From assembly GCF_963082655.1 (NCBI RefSeq), contig NC_081553.1, forward strand, positions 30,873,841 through 30,937,840: DNA of 64,000 bases, in the 5' to 3' direction. The notes beneath the pieces are model-generated. The model had not been told where the DNA came from and did no database searches. It was given only the letters and a program-made list of their open reading frames with translations. The DNA comes from Stomoxys calcitrans (lineage: Eukaryota; Arthropoda; Insecta; Diptera; Muscidae). A program made the position numbers and the translations under genes. Shown in pieces: positions 1-11,695 of the stretch (positions within the stretch are counted from its first letter, which is position 1; every line of letters begins with the position of its first letter).

Positions 1-276
1 ATTAATGTTTTTGGAAATCTTTTAGGTATTAAACATATTTTCACTACAATGCTATGCCTACACCCGTTTTTATACAAACTCTTGGAATATTTTTTTTTAA
101 ATTTGTTATTCAAACAATTGTTTAGCATATAAAGTATCCTCTAAAACATTTGAGTTCCTTTTTTTTTTTTCTTTACTCATCTTATCTTCTGGTTTCATTT
201 TAATCCCGGTAGTCAATTATTTTAAAATATTCATACAGTTTACATGTTTTTCTTTTATTTTAACTCATTTACTTAC
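1..276. other. intron sequence downstream of klg exon, nothing recognised
   Basis: AT-rich sequence with T-runs, lying 3' of the exon at 277-427 in the minus-strand gene. No continuing Ig exon, repeat family or RNA gene is visible. Confidence 0.5.
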
Positions 277-427
277 ACAAAACATCCAATCTGATATCCA
301 CACTAACTGGTTCTCCAACACCATTATCTGCGGTACACTGATAAATGCCGGCCTGTTGACGTTCAACTTTTTCCAGTGTTAAAATTGGACCATCGCCAAT
401 GCGAGCAGTCGATTTGCCAGTACCACT
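277..427 (-). CDS. klg: klingon-like IgSF adhesion protein, exon carrying the 3' half of Ig domain 2
   Basis: Internal exon of 151 nt on the minus strand. The acceptor is a T-rich tract ending in cag (ct at 428-429 on the plus strand) and the donor is gtaagt (271-276). It reads from phase 0 for 50 codons and leaves one T, so the next codon is completed in an exon not seen here. The peptide begins SGTGKSTARIGDGPILTLEK and contains the Ig F-strand signature QQAGIYQCTADNGVGEP, giving the second disulfide cysteine of an I-set Ig domain, and it ends VSVDIRLDVL. It joins in phase to the exon at 23365-23486, which supplies the first cysteine and the core Trp. Klingon is a homophilic Ig adhesion protein known from photoreceptor and neural development in Drosophila. 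The identification is from recalled family resemblance; a Lachesin-like paralogue is the main alternative. IgSF exon status is near certain, the gene name less so. Confidence 0.85.
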
Positions 428-429
428 CT

Positions 430-932
430 GGAAAAAAATGCAAAAAGAGAAAAAATGTCACATGAAGTAAAAAGTACATCGCAAAAAACAAGAAAACGAG
501 AAAACACATTTATAGAACAGAGCGAATGAAATTGAGAATAAAAACCCTCGAAAAATTAAATGGAAATTTATGGATGAAATCTAGTGGAAGAAAATCAAAC
601 TGAATGAAATGAACAAAAATGCCACAGAAGTGGCATTTTTACAATGAAATAATTACAATTTGGAGTAAATTAAAATTGACGAAGGGTAGGAAGAAGAAAA
701 GAGACTGCAAAAAAGTAACAGCAGCAGTAGTTAAATATTAACATTTTAAATAAAAAACCAGGGAAAAGATTTAAAGTTTGGCATGGCCAAGTGTTAAGTA
801 CGCAGAATAATGGAAGAATTGTCATTAAACTGTCTCCAGGTATAAAGAAAAAAAAATATTGAAAATACAAAAACTCAAACCCCACTTTCGTTTTCGATTA
901 ACCCTTAGACACCATTCCATTTTATACACCCT
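430..932. other. intronic AT-rich DNA, nothing recognised
   Basis: A-rich and T-rich stretches of the klg intron next to the exon. No repeat family, RNA gene or conserved reading frame was recognised. Confidence 0.4.
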
Positions 933-962
933 ACTAGCTGAGCCCGGCCCGCTCCGCTGCGT

Positions 963-1836
963 CCGATTATGCTATGCTGAAGAGGAGTACTCTAAATTTA
1001 GTAATTTCAGCCGATTTACAGTTGAAAATGTATTCCAATTTTGCTGTGTTTTTTTCTACTCTCAATACCTCTTATTTAAACCCCACGGTGCAATGGTCAG
1101 TAAAAGTTCGGTTTAGGGATGTGGTGGACACCTAGAGACTTGGTCCTAAAAGTGAAAGTAAATTTTGAGCTCTACTCTCAAAAACCTTTCATTAAAGATC
1201 CATATTCCCATAGTCGGTAAATATGTCCAACTTGAGGGGTTTTTTATGGGGTGGGATGACCAACCAAACACTTAGTCCCACAATAGGATATCAGATTCGT
1301 TTTCTACTCTAAAATACCTTTAATTTAATACCCATATTGTATTGATTGGTCTATAAATCCGATAGGCGGGTTTTTATGGGTGGGTGGCCCTGCTAGGCAC
1401 CGATAATGCTATGCTGGAGAGGAGTACTCTAAATTTAGTAATTTCTGCCGATTTTCGATTTGAAAATGTATTCCAATTTTGCTGTGTATTTTTCTACTCT
1501 CAATACCTCTTATTTAAACCCCACGGTGCAATGGTCAGTAAAAGTTCGGTTTAGGGGTGTGGTGGACACCCATAGACTTGGTCCTCAAAGTGAAAGTCAA
1601 TTTCGAGCTCTTCTCTTAAAGACCATTCATTAAAGATCCATATTGCCATAGTCGGTAAATATGTCCAACTTGAGGGGTTTTTTATGGGGTGGGATGACCA
1701 ACAAAACACTAAGTCCCACAATAGGCTATCAGATTCGTTTTCTACTCTCAAATACCTTTAATTTAATATCCATATTGTATTGATTGGTCTATAAATCCGA
1801 TAGGCGGCTGTTATGGGTGGGTGGCCCTCCTAGGCA
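963..1836 (+). repeat. 437-bp tandem duplication inside F2 copy 1
   Basis: The segment beginning ccgattatgctatgctga at 963 recurs at 1400 with few substitutions. Each copy ends in gggtgggtggccct.ctaggcac (1400 and 1837). The period is 437 bp, far longer than the F2 core unit. Confidence 0.8.
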
Positions 1837-1852
1837 CCCCACCCCAGATTTT

Positions 1853-1950
1853 GTAGGTTAGGCTAGGTTAAAAAGAGGGTGCAGATATTGATCCGCCCCA
1901 TGCCACTACGGACGTTTACCTAAGCCAGTACTCGGCTTGTTGTGCGGTCT
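1853..1950 (-). mobile_element. 5'-truncated LINE 3' tail
   Basis: Contains ggtgcagatattgatccgcc and taagccagtactcggcttgt, which match the 3' untranslated end of the RNase-H LINE at 54716-56600 and the tails at 22376-22600, 40150 and 40605. Read on the minus strand it ends in aacctagcctaacct. It sits inside F2 copy 1, as expected for a short retroinsertion. Confidence 0.65.
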
Positions 1951-3460
1951 ATTTGAGCCCCATATTTTGATGGTCAGTAAATAATTGGTGTTTGTGGGGT
2001 GTTTTGGGGAATGGGTAGATCCCCAGAAAATTTGTTCTGAAAGTAGGTATCAATTGGTATGGGTATCCCCTCCCCAATACCTTTCATTTGAGCCCCACAT
2101 TGACATGGGAGATAAATATGTCCGATTAAGGGGTGTTTTGGGGGGCGGTCCCCAAGCACATAGCCCGGAAAATATATCAGCATTGTGATCTACTTTCAAA
2201 TATCATTTATGTGGACCCTATATTGCCAATGGCCACAAAATTGGATATCAAATTCGTTTTCTAATCTCAAATACCTTTCACTTAAAAGTCTTTAGATATA
2301 TCCAATTGGGTTTGGGCCCTAAAAACAATCAATATCGAGCTCCACTCTCTTTAAGACCCAAATTGTCATGGTGAGCAAATACGCCCTATATGGGGATTGT
2401 TATGGGGGTGGGACGTCCCCTAGACAGTTGGTGCCGAATGTTAGTATCAGACTCACAAAAACCTTTCATTTGAGTCCCCTATTTATAATCGGGAAACATG
2501 TTCGCTTTGGAGGTATATCAGTGACTTCGCCTTGAAAATATATGTCAGATTCGTGTTGTACTTTAAAATACCTCTTATTTGAGCCCCATATTGTAATGGT
2601 CAGCATATACATCTTATATGAGTAGTATTATGGGGGTGGAGTGGCCCCATAGACACTTTTTCCGGAATATTGATATCAAATTCGTGCTTTACTTCCAAAG
2701 ACCTCTCATTTGAGACCCATATTGCTATGGTCGTAAATTGGTCCTCTTAGGGGGTGGGGGTTTGGGTGGGTAGGTCCCCAAAGCACTTGGTCCCACATTT
2801 GGATATCAGATTCGTATTTTACACCCAAATACTTTTTATTGGAGCCTCATATTGCCAAGGGTCATAAATAAGCCCTGTTTGGGGGTACTTTGGGGCAGGT
2901 GCGGACCCCAGAAACGTGGTCCCACATTTGGATATCAGATTCGTATTCTACTCGCAACTACCTTTCATTTGAGTCCCATATTGCTATGGTCGGTAAATAT
3001 GTCCGATTTAGGGGTTTTTTTGGGGGTTGGGGTGGTCCCCCAAACACTTAGTCCAACGATTGCATATCAGAAACGTTTTCTAATCTTAAATACCTTTCAT
3101 TTGAGTCCTATATTGTCGTGATTGGTCTGTATATATATATTTGTTAAGTTCTGGGGTTGGGGCGGCCCCCCTAGGCACACCATCCGAAAATTGGATACCA
3201 ATTTTTTGTTTTTAGGTTATTATAAGGGAGCACACAAAAGTTGGTTTAAATCGCCCGACCCATTTCCGAGATCTGGCGTTTCTGAAAATTAGTGTAAGGG
3301 GGAGGGTCCGCCCACTTCAGATATCAAAAATGTGGTACCCTATTTTCACCACGGGATCATTATGCACCATCTGTGAAAATTTCAAGAAAATCGGTTCAGC
3401 CGTTTCTGAGACTATAAGGAACACACAAACAAACAAACCTGCAAACAAACAAAGATTGAT

Positions 3461-4330
3461 TTTTATACCCTCCACCATAGGGAGGGGGGTATACTTATTT
3501 TGTCATTCTGTTTTTAACTACTCGAAATATTCGCCTCAGACCCCATAAAGGGGTCCGTCCGTCTGTCCGTCCGTCCGTCCGTCTGTCTGTCGAAAGCACG
3601 CTAACTTCCGAAGGAGTAAAGCTAGCCGCTTGAAATTTTGCACAAATACTTCTTATTAGTGCAGGTCGGTTGGTATTGTAAATGGGCCATATCGGTACAT
3701 GTATTGATATAGCTGTCATATAAACCGATCTTGGGTCTTGACTTCTTGAGCCTCTAGAGTGCGCAATTCTTACCCGATTGATTAAAATTTTGCACGACGT
3801 GTTTTTGTTATGATATCCAATAACAGTGAGCCTCTAGAGTGCGCAATTCTTACCCGATTGATTAAAATTTTGCACGACGTGTTTTTGTTATGATATCCAA
3901 TAACAGTGTCAGTTCAAATCGGTCCATAACCTGATATAGCTGCCATATAAACCGATCTTGGGTCTTGACTTCTTGAGCCTCTAGAGTGCGCAATTCTTAT
4001 CCGATTGGAATGAAATTTTGCACAACGTGTTTCGTTATGATATCCAACAACTGTGCCAAGTATGATTCAAATCGGTCCATAACCTGATATAGCTGCCATA
4101 TCAACCGATCTTGGGTCTTGAATTCTTGAGCGCTCTCTAGAGCGCAATTCTAATCCGATTTGGCAGAAATTTTATACAACGGCTCCTCCCATGGCCTTCA
4201 ACATACGTGTGCAATATGGTCAGAATGGATCTATAGCTTGTTAGATATCATCAAGTTCTTTCGCAGGAGTTCTAAATCATGCAAATCGGTTCAGTAGATC
4301 ACAAGTTATGGTCCCCAGAAAGTAGGAGAA
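3461..4330 (-). mobile_element. A-type tandem-cored (DINE/HINE-like) element
   Basis: The element's 3' terminus is at the left: tttttataccctccaccata followed by a purine-rich ggagggggg stretch. Next come a 'ccgtccgtctgtc' microsatellite, the gaaagcacgctaacttccga motif, and core units of about 150 bp (gatatagctgccatataaaccgatcttgg, ..cctctagagtgcgcaattct). This layout recurs at 33166, 35440 and 38325. The 5' limit is unclear. A Helentron-type assignment is inference from architecture. Confidence 0.65.
3748..3907 (+). repeat. perfect 80-bp direct duplication
   Basis: The segment starting gagcctctagagtgcgcaat at 3748 is repeated without visible change at 3828. It is about half of the normal core unit, so it is a recent slip or unequal exchange within the A-type array. 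Confidence 0.85.
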
Positions 4331-6010
4331 GTCAAAAGTGGTAAACTTTGACACCCTGTATCTCACCCTTTACCAAAGATGTAAGGTCCACATACGACAT
4401 TTACCTGAAAGCCTATGTCCTCCTCTACAAATGTCTACAATATTTTGTACCACTAAGATCAACTGGTAGAAAGTTGTAGACTTATTTTAAATTTTTTTGC
4501 CGTTTGGCCCACTTTGCTTTGATACATTGAGCCTGTATGAAACCCCTCTTACCCTCATTGCGAATGCAAAAGCTTAAGTCTCAAACGTATGGCATAGACC
4601 GCGTGATGTGTTGGAAAACTGTTAAGTTCGAGAATGCACATCTTTTGTATGACATTATTGGCTTATATGTACTTTAATTCCGCTTAGTCAACATCAACTC
4701 ATAGAAAGTCTTTCTTGTCCAAAAGACAGCACCATCGATTCTAGCTTACCTCAAAATAATCCCACAACCTCTCTTCTGGAAGTTACACACTCCCCTAGTA
4801 ATATGTATCACAATCACCAATGAACGATGTCCTGCAGAGATAATGTATCCAACAAATTGATATCAGAAATAATTTTCCTTTTGTAGTCTATTTTTAAAAA
4901 AAGGCTCACAAGGATCAAATGTCGTCCCATGTATTGTTTGACATGGAATAAAAAAACACAAATTCCTTATTCGTCCTTTTTCTTTCTTTTTTTCTTAAAT
5001 ATGACATTTATTCTAGGGATTCCAAAGGAGAGGTTATTATCTTTCCTCTTAAGATGAATGACTGTAGGAATTTTCGATCAAGCAACATTCGACCACTCAG
5101 ACATGGTTAAGGCAAAAATCTGATGCAGGATAAGAGGAAAGGACAACAAAAACTATGAAGACAAACAAAATCTCCTACGAAAGGATAATAATGCAAATAT
5201 ATTGAACGGAAATGTCAAGTGGAGTAAGGTAAAAAATAAAAATAATGGAAAAAAAAAGGAATAGCAACAAGATTTCACCAATGGGGAAAGGAATTTTTAA
5301 CAGGAAAAACAATAGTAAAAAAAATAAATCTTTTACAATAAAAGCAATTATTCTGCATTTTTGTAACATAAAAATCCTACTTTTGCCCTTGCCATAGTTT
5401 TCTTTCGCATGTTATGTGTTACTATTTATTATTTGCATATAATTCCGTTCCCTATTTCTCACCTTAATACATGCATTGCCCATACAAGAAGTTGCTAGCC
5501 AAGAAAAGACCATGTAAAACAAAAAGGACACCAATAAAAGATAAATGCAGCAACAGCAGTAAGACTTTACCGGAAACGTCCTGTATCTGGTTGTAAGACA
5601 ACGACAATATACCTCCCAAAAATCTATCGAGGAAAACCAAAAAAAAAAAACCAAACATCACCAAAGACGACACAACGACTTTCAGTTGTTGTTTTTGAAA
5701 TTGTCCATTGCTTGATGCAGCATTGAGAGTAGGTCAACCAAACAAACATTTCTATGCTGGCAAAAAAACATGCAACGAAAGGCAATGACAGTCAAGTGGA
5801 AAAGTGTCATGGGGGATGGATGGTCATGTAAGCTGGTAAAAGCAAATCTCTGACATATGCAGAGTGGACATTGGTTCTGAATGCAAAAAACAAAATGTTG
5901 CATTAGCAATGAATACAAAGGATAAGAGGAATAAAAATTGCAATGTCAAAAAATGGGACATTTTTTTTAAGCCGAAACTTTTTAAATATGGGGCAAATTT
6001 TTTTGTATGT
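4331..6010. other. single-copy-like intronic DNA, nothing recognised
   Basis: No repeat family, tRNA-like box, or domain-bearing reading frame was recognised. The interval has AT-rich tracts, including poly-purine stretches around 5220-5340 and 5640-5655. Confidence 0.4.
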
Positions 6011-6130
6011 ACTTAAATCAGATTGTAGCACCCATTAGTTTAGTTGGCAATGAGCTTTGATTGCAGAAGTGGTGGGTTCGATTCCTATTAGAGAGTTTCG
6101 CCTGTCGCCATTGTGGTAACAGAATGAACA
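6011..6130 (+). mobile_element. tRNA-derived SINE-like sequence
   Basis: A box-A-like stretch (ttagtttagttggcaatgag) is followed about 40 bp later by a good box B (gtgggttcgattcctatt), as in a tRNA-headed SINE. The downstream body (cctgtcgccattgtggtaac) resembles the SINE at 11905. It does not fold as an intact tRNA gene by eye. Confidence 0.5.
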
Positions 6131-6224
6131 GCGATTGATTGATTTTGATTTCAAACTTCCCTCATATTAATGAGTGCCCACATTCAAGTTTACGCTTAAT
6201 GAAAATATTTGTTTCATATTTTAG

Positions 6225-7137
6225 ACTTGCCCAACCGGGCCGGCTCCGCTGCGCCTTTATTAACTCTCTAATATCTGTTTAGGGTGGGGACACTTCGCCC
6301 TGAATTCGGATATCGAATTCGTGGCATTGTAGCCTATGACGATGAACGCGTTCGAATCCTGACGGGAACACCGGACAAAGCGGTGTTTATCCCCTCATAA
6401 TGTTGGCGACATTTGCGAGGTAAAATGCCATGCATGGTCATTTAAAGAATTTTCCCAAAAGAGGTGGCGCACTGAGGGTCGCCGTTCGGACTCGGCTATA
6501 AGAAATGGTCCCTTATCATTGAATTTAAACTTGAATCGAAAAACACTCATTGATGTGTGAGAAGTTTGCCCCTTCTCGGTTCCTGGTGGTAATGTTCTTC
6601 CTTAGGGTAATGTTCTCATTAGAGGAGGAATGACACCTCAGACATTTCGACTCAAATATGAATATCAAATTCGTGCTGCACTTCCAAATCCCTTTAATTT
6701 GAGCCCCATATTGCCATGGCCCGTAAACGTGAACCGTTTGGAGGGTGTTTTGGTGTTGGGGTGGCTACTGGCACTTTTTACCGAAAATAGATATCAAATT
6801 CGTTCTTTATTCCCAACAAAAATGAAGTTCAGTTAAGCGGATGCTTTAGGGCTTACCTCAAAACACTTTGCTCCTAAATTGAATATCAAATTAGTTTTCT
6901 ACTCTCAAATACATTGAATTTGAGTCCCCTGTTGTCAAAATGGGTCAAATAACCTATTTGACGTATCTTTAGGAGCAAAGCGCCACCTAGAATTGAAAGC
7001 AAATTTTAATATCATATTCGTAATCTACTCTCTAATACCTTTCATGTGAGTCCCATATACCCATGGTCGGCTAATATGCCCATTTGGGGGTATTTGGGGG
7101 TGGGCGACCTCCCATTACTTGACTTGAACTTCAAATA
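6225..7137 (+). mobile_element. F2 element copy 2 with an internal SINE fragment
   Basis: Starts with a variant F2 head (ccgggccggctccgctgcgc) and then a segment (tttagggtggggacacttcg) also present at 7396. After the SINE at 6323-6605 it continues with F2 core units (atatcaaattcgtgctgcac, tttgagccccatattgccat). A MITE interrupts it at 7138. Confidence 0.6.
6323..6605 (+). mobile_element. tRNA-derived SINE (S1 family), box A missing
   Basis: Carries the tRNA-like box B context (gaacgcgttcgaatcctgac) and the S1 body: tttgcgaggtaaaatgccat, cgccgttcggactcggctat, and a tail like tgtgagaagtttgcccct. Better S1 copies lie at 8148-8452 and 40273-40597. The promoter half is lost, so the copy is a relic. 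Confidence 0.65.
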
Positions 7138-7373
7138 TTGGGTTGCCCAAAAAGTAATTGCGGATTTTTTAAAAGAAAGTAAATGCATTTTTAATAAAAC
7201 TTAGAATGAACTTTAATCAAATATACTTTTTTTACATTTTTTTCTAAAGCAAGCTAAAAGTAACAGCTGATAACTGACAGAAGAAAGAATACAATTACAG
7301 AGTCACAAGCTGTGAAAAAATTTGTCAACGCCGACTATATGAAAAATCCGCAATTACTTTTTGGGCAACCCAA
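7138..7373 (+). mobile_element. Tc1/mariner-type MITE, copy 1
   Basis: 236 bp bounded by inverted repeats of about 30 bp (ttgggttgcccaaaaagtaa reading inward from both ends) and flanked by TA on both sides (7136-7137 and 7374-7375). The TA duplication and TIR style fit a Tc1/mariner-mobilised MITE. It has no coding capacity. Related copies are at 11466, 15231, 35843 and 45341. Confidence 0.9.
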
Positions 7374-7395
7374 TATAATAAATTCATAGATGCAC

Positions 7396-8855
7396 TAAAA
7401 TAGCCGAACCGGGCCGTCTCCGCTGCACCTTCTATAACTCTCTAATATCCGTTTAGGGTGGGGACACTTCGCCCTGAATGCGGATATCGAATTCGTGGCA
7501 TTATAGCCTATGACGATGAACGCGTTCGAATCCTGGGGGGAACATCGGACAAAGCGGTTTCGCTGGGTACTTGCACCCAAATTTAAATATCATATCCGTA
7601 TTCTACACTCCAATACCTTTCATTTGATACCCATATCGTGCTTATCGATCCACTTTTGGTTTTGGGTGGCATTTTGGGGGAGGTTCCGCTACCATCCTAT
7701 ATCTAAAACTATATGTTTCCCTCCTGACAAACCTACACAATCTGTGAACATTTTAAGAAAATCGGTACAGCCGTTTTTGATTCTTCGGAACAAACAAATA
7801 AACCGAGTACCATATACACATGATGGGTCTCATATCCATTTGGGGCGGTATTGGGCGGTGGAGTGACCCCCTATGGTTCGTTCTGATTTTAAATGACAGA
7901 TTCGTTATCTATTTCGGAGCTCCATATTGACATGAAAGTCCAATTGGGCAGTGGAGTGACCCCCTGCTTCGATCTGATTTTGTATGCCAGATTCGCAATA
8001 TACTCCCGAGCTCCATATTGACATGAAAGTCCAATGAGTCTATTTGGGGCAGCTTTGGGATTGGGGCGCTCCGATGGATACTTGACTCAAATTTTAATAC
8101 CGTATTCGTATTCTACTCTCCAATACCTTTCATTGCAATGAACCCATGAGCCCATGAACATTCCACTATGGAACAGGGGCAAATTTCTCACATATCATTG
8201 AGTGCAGTCCGATTTAAGTTTAAGCTCAATGAGAAGGGTCCTCCTTTTTATTGCATAGTCCGAACGGCGTGCCACAGTGCGACACCTCTTTGGAGAGAAG
8301 TTTCACATGGCATAGAACCTCACAAATGTTGCCAGCATTAGGAGGGGAAAACCACCGCTGAAAATTTTGTTTATGGTCTCGCCAGGATTCGAACCCAAGC
8401 GTTCAGCGTCATAGGCGGACATGCTATCCTCTGCTCTACGTTGGCCTCCGAATTTTAATACGATATTCGTTTTCTAGCCACCAATACCTATCGTTTGATA
8501 CCCATATTGGCACTTTTGATTTGGGGCGGTGTTTTTGGGGTCACTGGGGGAGGGTCCCCCACCTTCCGATATCAACAAATTTTAAAGCTTATTCCTCCTT
8601 CTTGACCATATTCATAATCTACTCCGGAAAACCTTTCCTGTGAGCCCCATATTGTTTCGATTGATCCACTTTTAGTTTTGGGCAATACTTTTGGTATAAG
8701 GGTGAGGGTCCGCCCCCTTCCGATATCAAAAAATGATATAGCCTATGTTTCCTTCCAGACCAACCTACACAATCTGTGAAAATTTCGAATATATCGGTTC
8801 CGCCGTTTTTGAGCCTATACGGAACAAACAAACAAACCAACAAACACAAATTGAT
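7396..8855 (+). mobile_element. F2 element copy 3
   Basis: The head (ccgggccgtctccgctgcac) and first 170 bp nearly match copy 2 at 6225, including the same SINE head (gaacgcgttcgaatcctggg). F2 core units follow, and the conserved 3' end has acaaacaaaccaacaaacac and attgatttttata. An S1 SINE is inserted at 8148-8452. The element abuts an A-type 3' terminus at 8856. Confidence 0.65.
8148..8452 (-). mobile_element. tRNA-derived SINE, S1 family
   Basis: Read on the minus strand it has a tRNA-like head with box A context, gaacgcttgggttcgaatcc as box B, then gtggttttcccctcctaatg, the cgccgttcggac motif, and an end at tgttcatgggctcatgggtt. Nearly full length for the family. RNA polymerase III promoter boxes are known for this class; activity is not implied. 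Confidence 0.75.
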
Positions 8856-9003
8856 TTTTATACCCTCCACCATAAGAAGGGGGTATACTAATTTCGTCAT
8901 TCTGTTTGTAACTCCTCGAAATATTCGCCTAAGACCCCATAAAGAATATATATTCTTGATCGTCATGACATTTTAAGTCGATCTAGACATGTCCGCCGTC
9001 TGT
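8856..9003 (-). mobile_element. A-type element 3' terminus fragment
   Basis: Begins tataccctccaccataagaa, continues attcgcctaagaccccataa and tcgatctagacatgtccgcc, then stops. Only the terminal part is left, joined tail-to-tail to F2 copy 3. Confidence 0.7.
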
Positions 9004-10770
9004 CAGGAAAAAATTCCTGATCTTGTTTTTTTTCTGGCATTTTACCCTTGCAGAACACTGTGCTTTAATCATCATTCAGAAATGTTTGGGGTCACAAGCG
9101 ACAGAGTGAGCATTTAAATTTTACTTGAATTTACACCTCCATTGTCTGTACTTTTACATGACATTGCAACCAAGTCATTCGCATTAATTACAATTTGGCA
9201 GAGGCAGACTGTACAAGAAAAGCGGGGCGGTTAACTCAACCATGGCTGACATGGCAGCCAGGTTGGCACAAACAGGCGGACCGTTATTCATGTCAAAGGT
9301 GAAACCAAATGTATGAACATATGGAGCACATGGGGCCGGCCAGCCTCAAAGGCACAAACAACAGACGGCACACAGCAGTTGCAAACACACATACACACAC
9401 ACACACACACACCCACCCTCATAGACACGCCAATGTCTCCAGATCAGAAACAGAAACCCACAAATACCAAACGTTGAACGAAAGAGCAATCGACCCCGGC
9501 CTGGCCCAGACCAGACTAGCCAAGCCCTGATTCGAGAAAAAGCACAAGACATTGCACATGAATGAATGAATGCACACCATGGCAAGAGAAAAGTCCGTTT
9601 GATACTTTATAGCCCGGTTAGATGACTTACAAGGTGCCTGCCTGCATTGGGCACCTACAACAGCCAGTTGGCATTGCCACACACACTAATACTTACACAT
9701 ACGTACTATGACTTATACTCTCATAGATTTGAATACATGGCGATTGTGCAGGAACTATTCGCCATGCAGAACTGAAGTTTTTGGGTGTAAGCAATGTCAA
9801 AAGGATGTCTTGGTAGCAGAGTGAGTTGCCATGAGACCTGAGATCAACAAAAGATATTTGATGGGGATTTTTTTAAAGGTTGTGTGGAAATCATGATATT
9901 TTCCTACATTTCCAGATTTTCGAAAAATTTGCTATATCTGCATAAAATATTCTTCTTCAAAAAAGTTTCATTAAAGACTTTTCTGCCCTTTATTCCTTTA
10001 GCTTGGCAACAATGTTTCTGATGCCCATATCGAAGAGGTTGCTAGCTGGCTTGATTTTTCCTCTCTTGGATGACTCTTCGTTTGCATGTTTGCATGCTCA
10101 AATACACATATAGTTCACAAAATGGCATGTCGCCTTTCACCTTGCCTAAAAATATGTGCATGTAAACAGCAGCAAGCCATGAGAAATTTGTATAAGTGTG
10201 CGTGTGTGCATTGCTCCAAGTTATTGTCATCATCTATATGATGGATTTCCGTTTCCTTTTAAGCTTTAGAGTTGGCCCGTTTCCTCTTTGCTATTACCTT
10301 CACTTGTACAAATGGGTTAACCATGTTTACCTCTGGCTCGACTCCTTGCAATATAGGCAAAAGAAAAAAAAATGTGCATGCATCCAAAATGAGAGCCATA
10401 CTGCCGTTAGGTCTCGTTGGCTGTGTGTCTTGCAATGCAGAAATTCTTATACTCCCATGACATATTGACTCTATTGACATTCTTAGACCGGTTTATAGAT
10501 GTGACAGTGATTTAGTAGCCAAAGTGTTTGGTGTTACCATGTTTTATGGGCGGTCACCCCGATATCATGAAATGAATGACTGACGATGCTTTGTAGGCGA
10601 TATTGGCAAGGAGCTCATGCAGATTTGCCTGAAGTTCAAGGAAGTAAATGACAGTTTAAAATTTTTTTTTTCTTCTAGTGTGTAAGGAGAAATGTATTTA
10701 AATTAATAAAGTTTTGCTTAAGGGAGTAAAAAATGGCGTAAAACACGTAAGGAAAATGAAAACCCTTAAG
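9004..10770. other. single-copy-like intronic DNA with a CA microsatellite
   Basis: No repeat family or gene was recognised. It holds a CA-rich microsatellite (about 9388-9416) and scattered T-runs. Reading frames here show no domain signature and are shadows of the microsatellite or chance. Confidence 0.45.
9388..9416. repeat. (CA)n microsatellite
   Basis: A run of alternating acac interrupted once by a t and ending in cacccaccc. Confidence 0.9.
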
Positions 10771-10775
10771 AAACA

Positions 10776-10904
10776 GGAGCAAACATCTCACATATCCGAT
10801 TCAAGTTTTAAACTCAATTATAAGGATACTCCTTGTTAAAGCCGAGCCCAACCGGCGTGCGCCAGTGCGACACAACTTTGGATAGAAGTTTTTACACAGC
10901 TAAC
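10776..10904 (-). mobile_element. S1 SINE 3' fragment
   Basis: Minus-strand remnant with ggagcaaacatctcacatat, ccgattcaagttttaaactc and ccggcgtgcgccagtgcgac, matching the body and tail of the S1 SINE. The tRNA-like head is absent. Confidence 0.6.
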
Positions 10905-11465
10905 AAAACCCACCACCTTGGATAGGAGTTATATTTATTCAGTCATTCCGACCCTACTAAATATTTATTTCCGATCGTTGTAAAACTCTAAGGTGATTTA
11001 AAGTTGTCCCTGTGTCTGTCCATCCGTGTGCCCATCAGTTATAATCATGCTACTTTTTTTAAAAATTGAGATATTGAGTTAAAATTTTGCACAGACTCGT
11101 ATTTCTTCCATATGCAGGTTAAGTTTTTGAATGGGCCACATTGAACTATATTTGGATATAGCTGCCATAAAGACCGATCTGGCGATTTAGGTGCTTAAGC
11201 CTACAACAGGCGTATTATTACCAGTTTCCACTGAAATTTGGTTTAGTGAATTTTATTAGGTCCACCGATATCCGAAGCACAAATGGTCCAGATCGGAACA
11301 TATTTCAATATGGCTGTCATATTCACCGAACTGACGATTTTGGGTCTTAGACCTATAGCAAGCGAATTTATTACTCGACTTCGCTGAAATTTGGAACAGT
11401 GAGTTCGATTAAGACCCCAACATCTGTCCTGAATTTGGTCTAGATCGGACTATATTTAGATATAT

Positions 11466-11695
11466 GGTTGCCCAAAAAGTAATTGCGGATTTTTTAAAAG
11501 CAAGTAAATGCATTTTTAATAAAACTTAGAATGAACTTTAATCAAATATACTTTTTTTACACTTTTTTTCTAAAGCAAGCTAAGAGTAACAGCTGATAAC
11601 TGACAGAAGAAAGAATGCAATTACAGAGTCACAAGCTGTGAAAAAATTTGTCAACGCCGACTATATGAAAAATCCGCAATTACTTTTTGGGCAAC
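11466..11695 (+). mobile_element. Tc1/mariner-type MITE, copy 2
   Basis: Same sequence as the 7138 copy (ggttgcccaaaaagtaattg at both ends, inverted), with the outermost TIR bases altered (tatatgg at the left, gcaacactat at the right). Inserted in a B-type element. Confidence 0.85.

Larger units (their letters stand above)
933..3467 (+). mobile_element. F2 tandem-cored repeat element, copy 1
   Basis: Starts actagctgagcccggcccgc, the mirror of the end of the copy at 44398-46412. It runs through many degenerate units of roughly 130-150 bp. Each unit has an atatcagattcg..ctactctcaaatacctttcatttgag motif followed by a G-rich stretch (gggggtggggtggcccc). It ends with a conserved 3' region (cggttcagccgtttctgag, then acaaacaaac repeats and attgatttttata). 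A 437-bp tandem duplication (963-1399 and 1400-1836) and a short LINE tail (1853-1950) lie inside. No coding capacity is seen. The family is unnamed here; it is non-autonomous by appearance. Confidence 0.7.

Noticed and set aside
6020..6090. Possible tRNA gene
   Set aside because: Box A and box B are present, but the acceptor and anticodon stems do not pair by eye and it is followed by SINE body; called a SINE.
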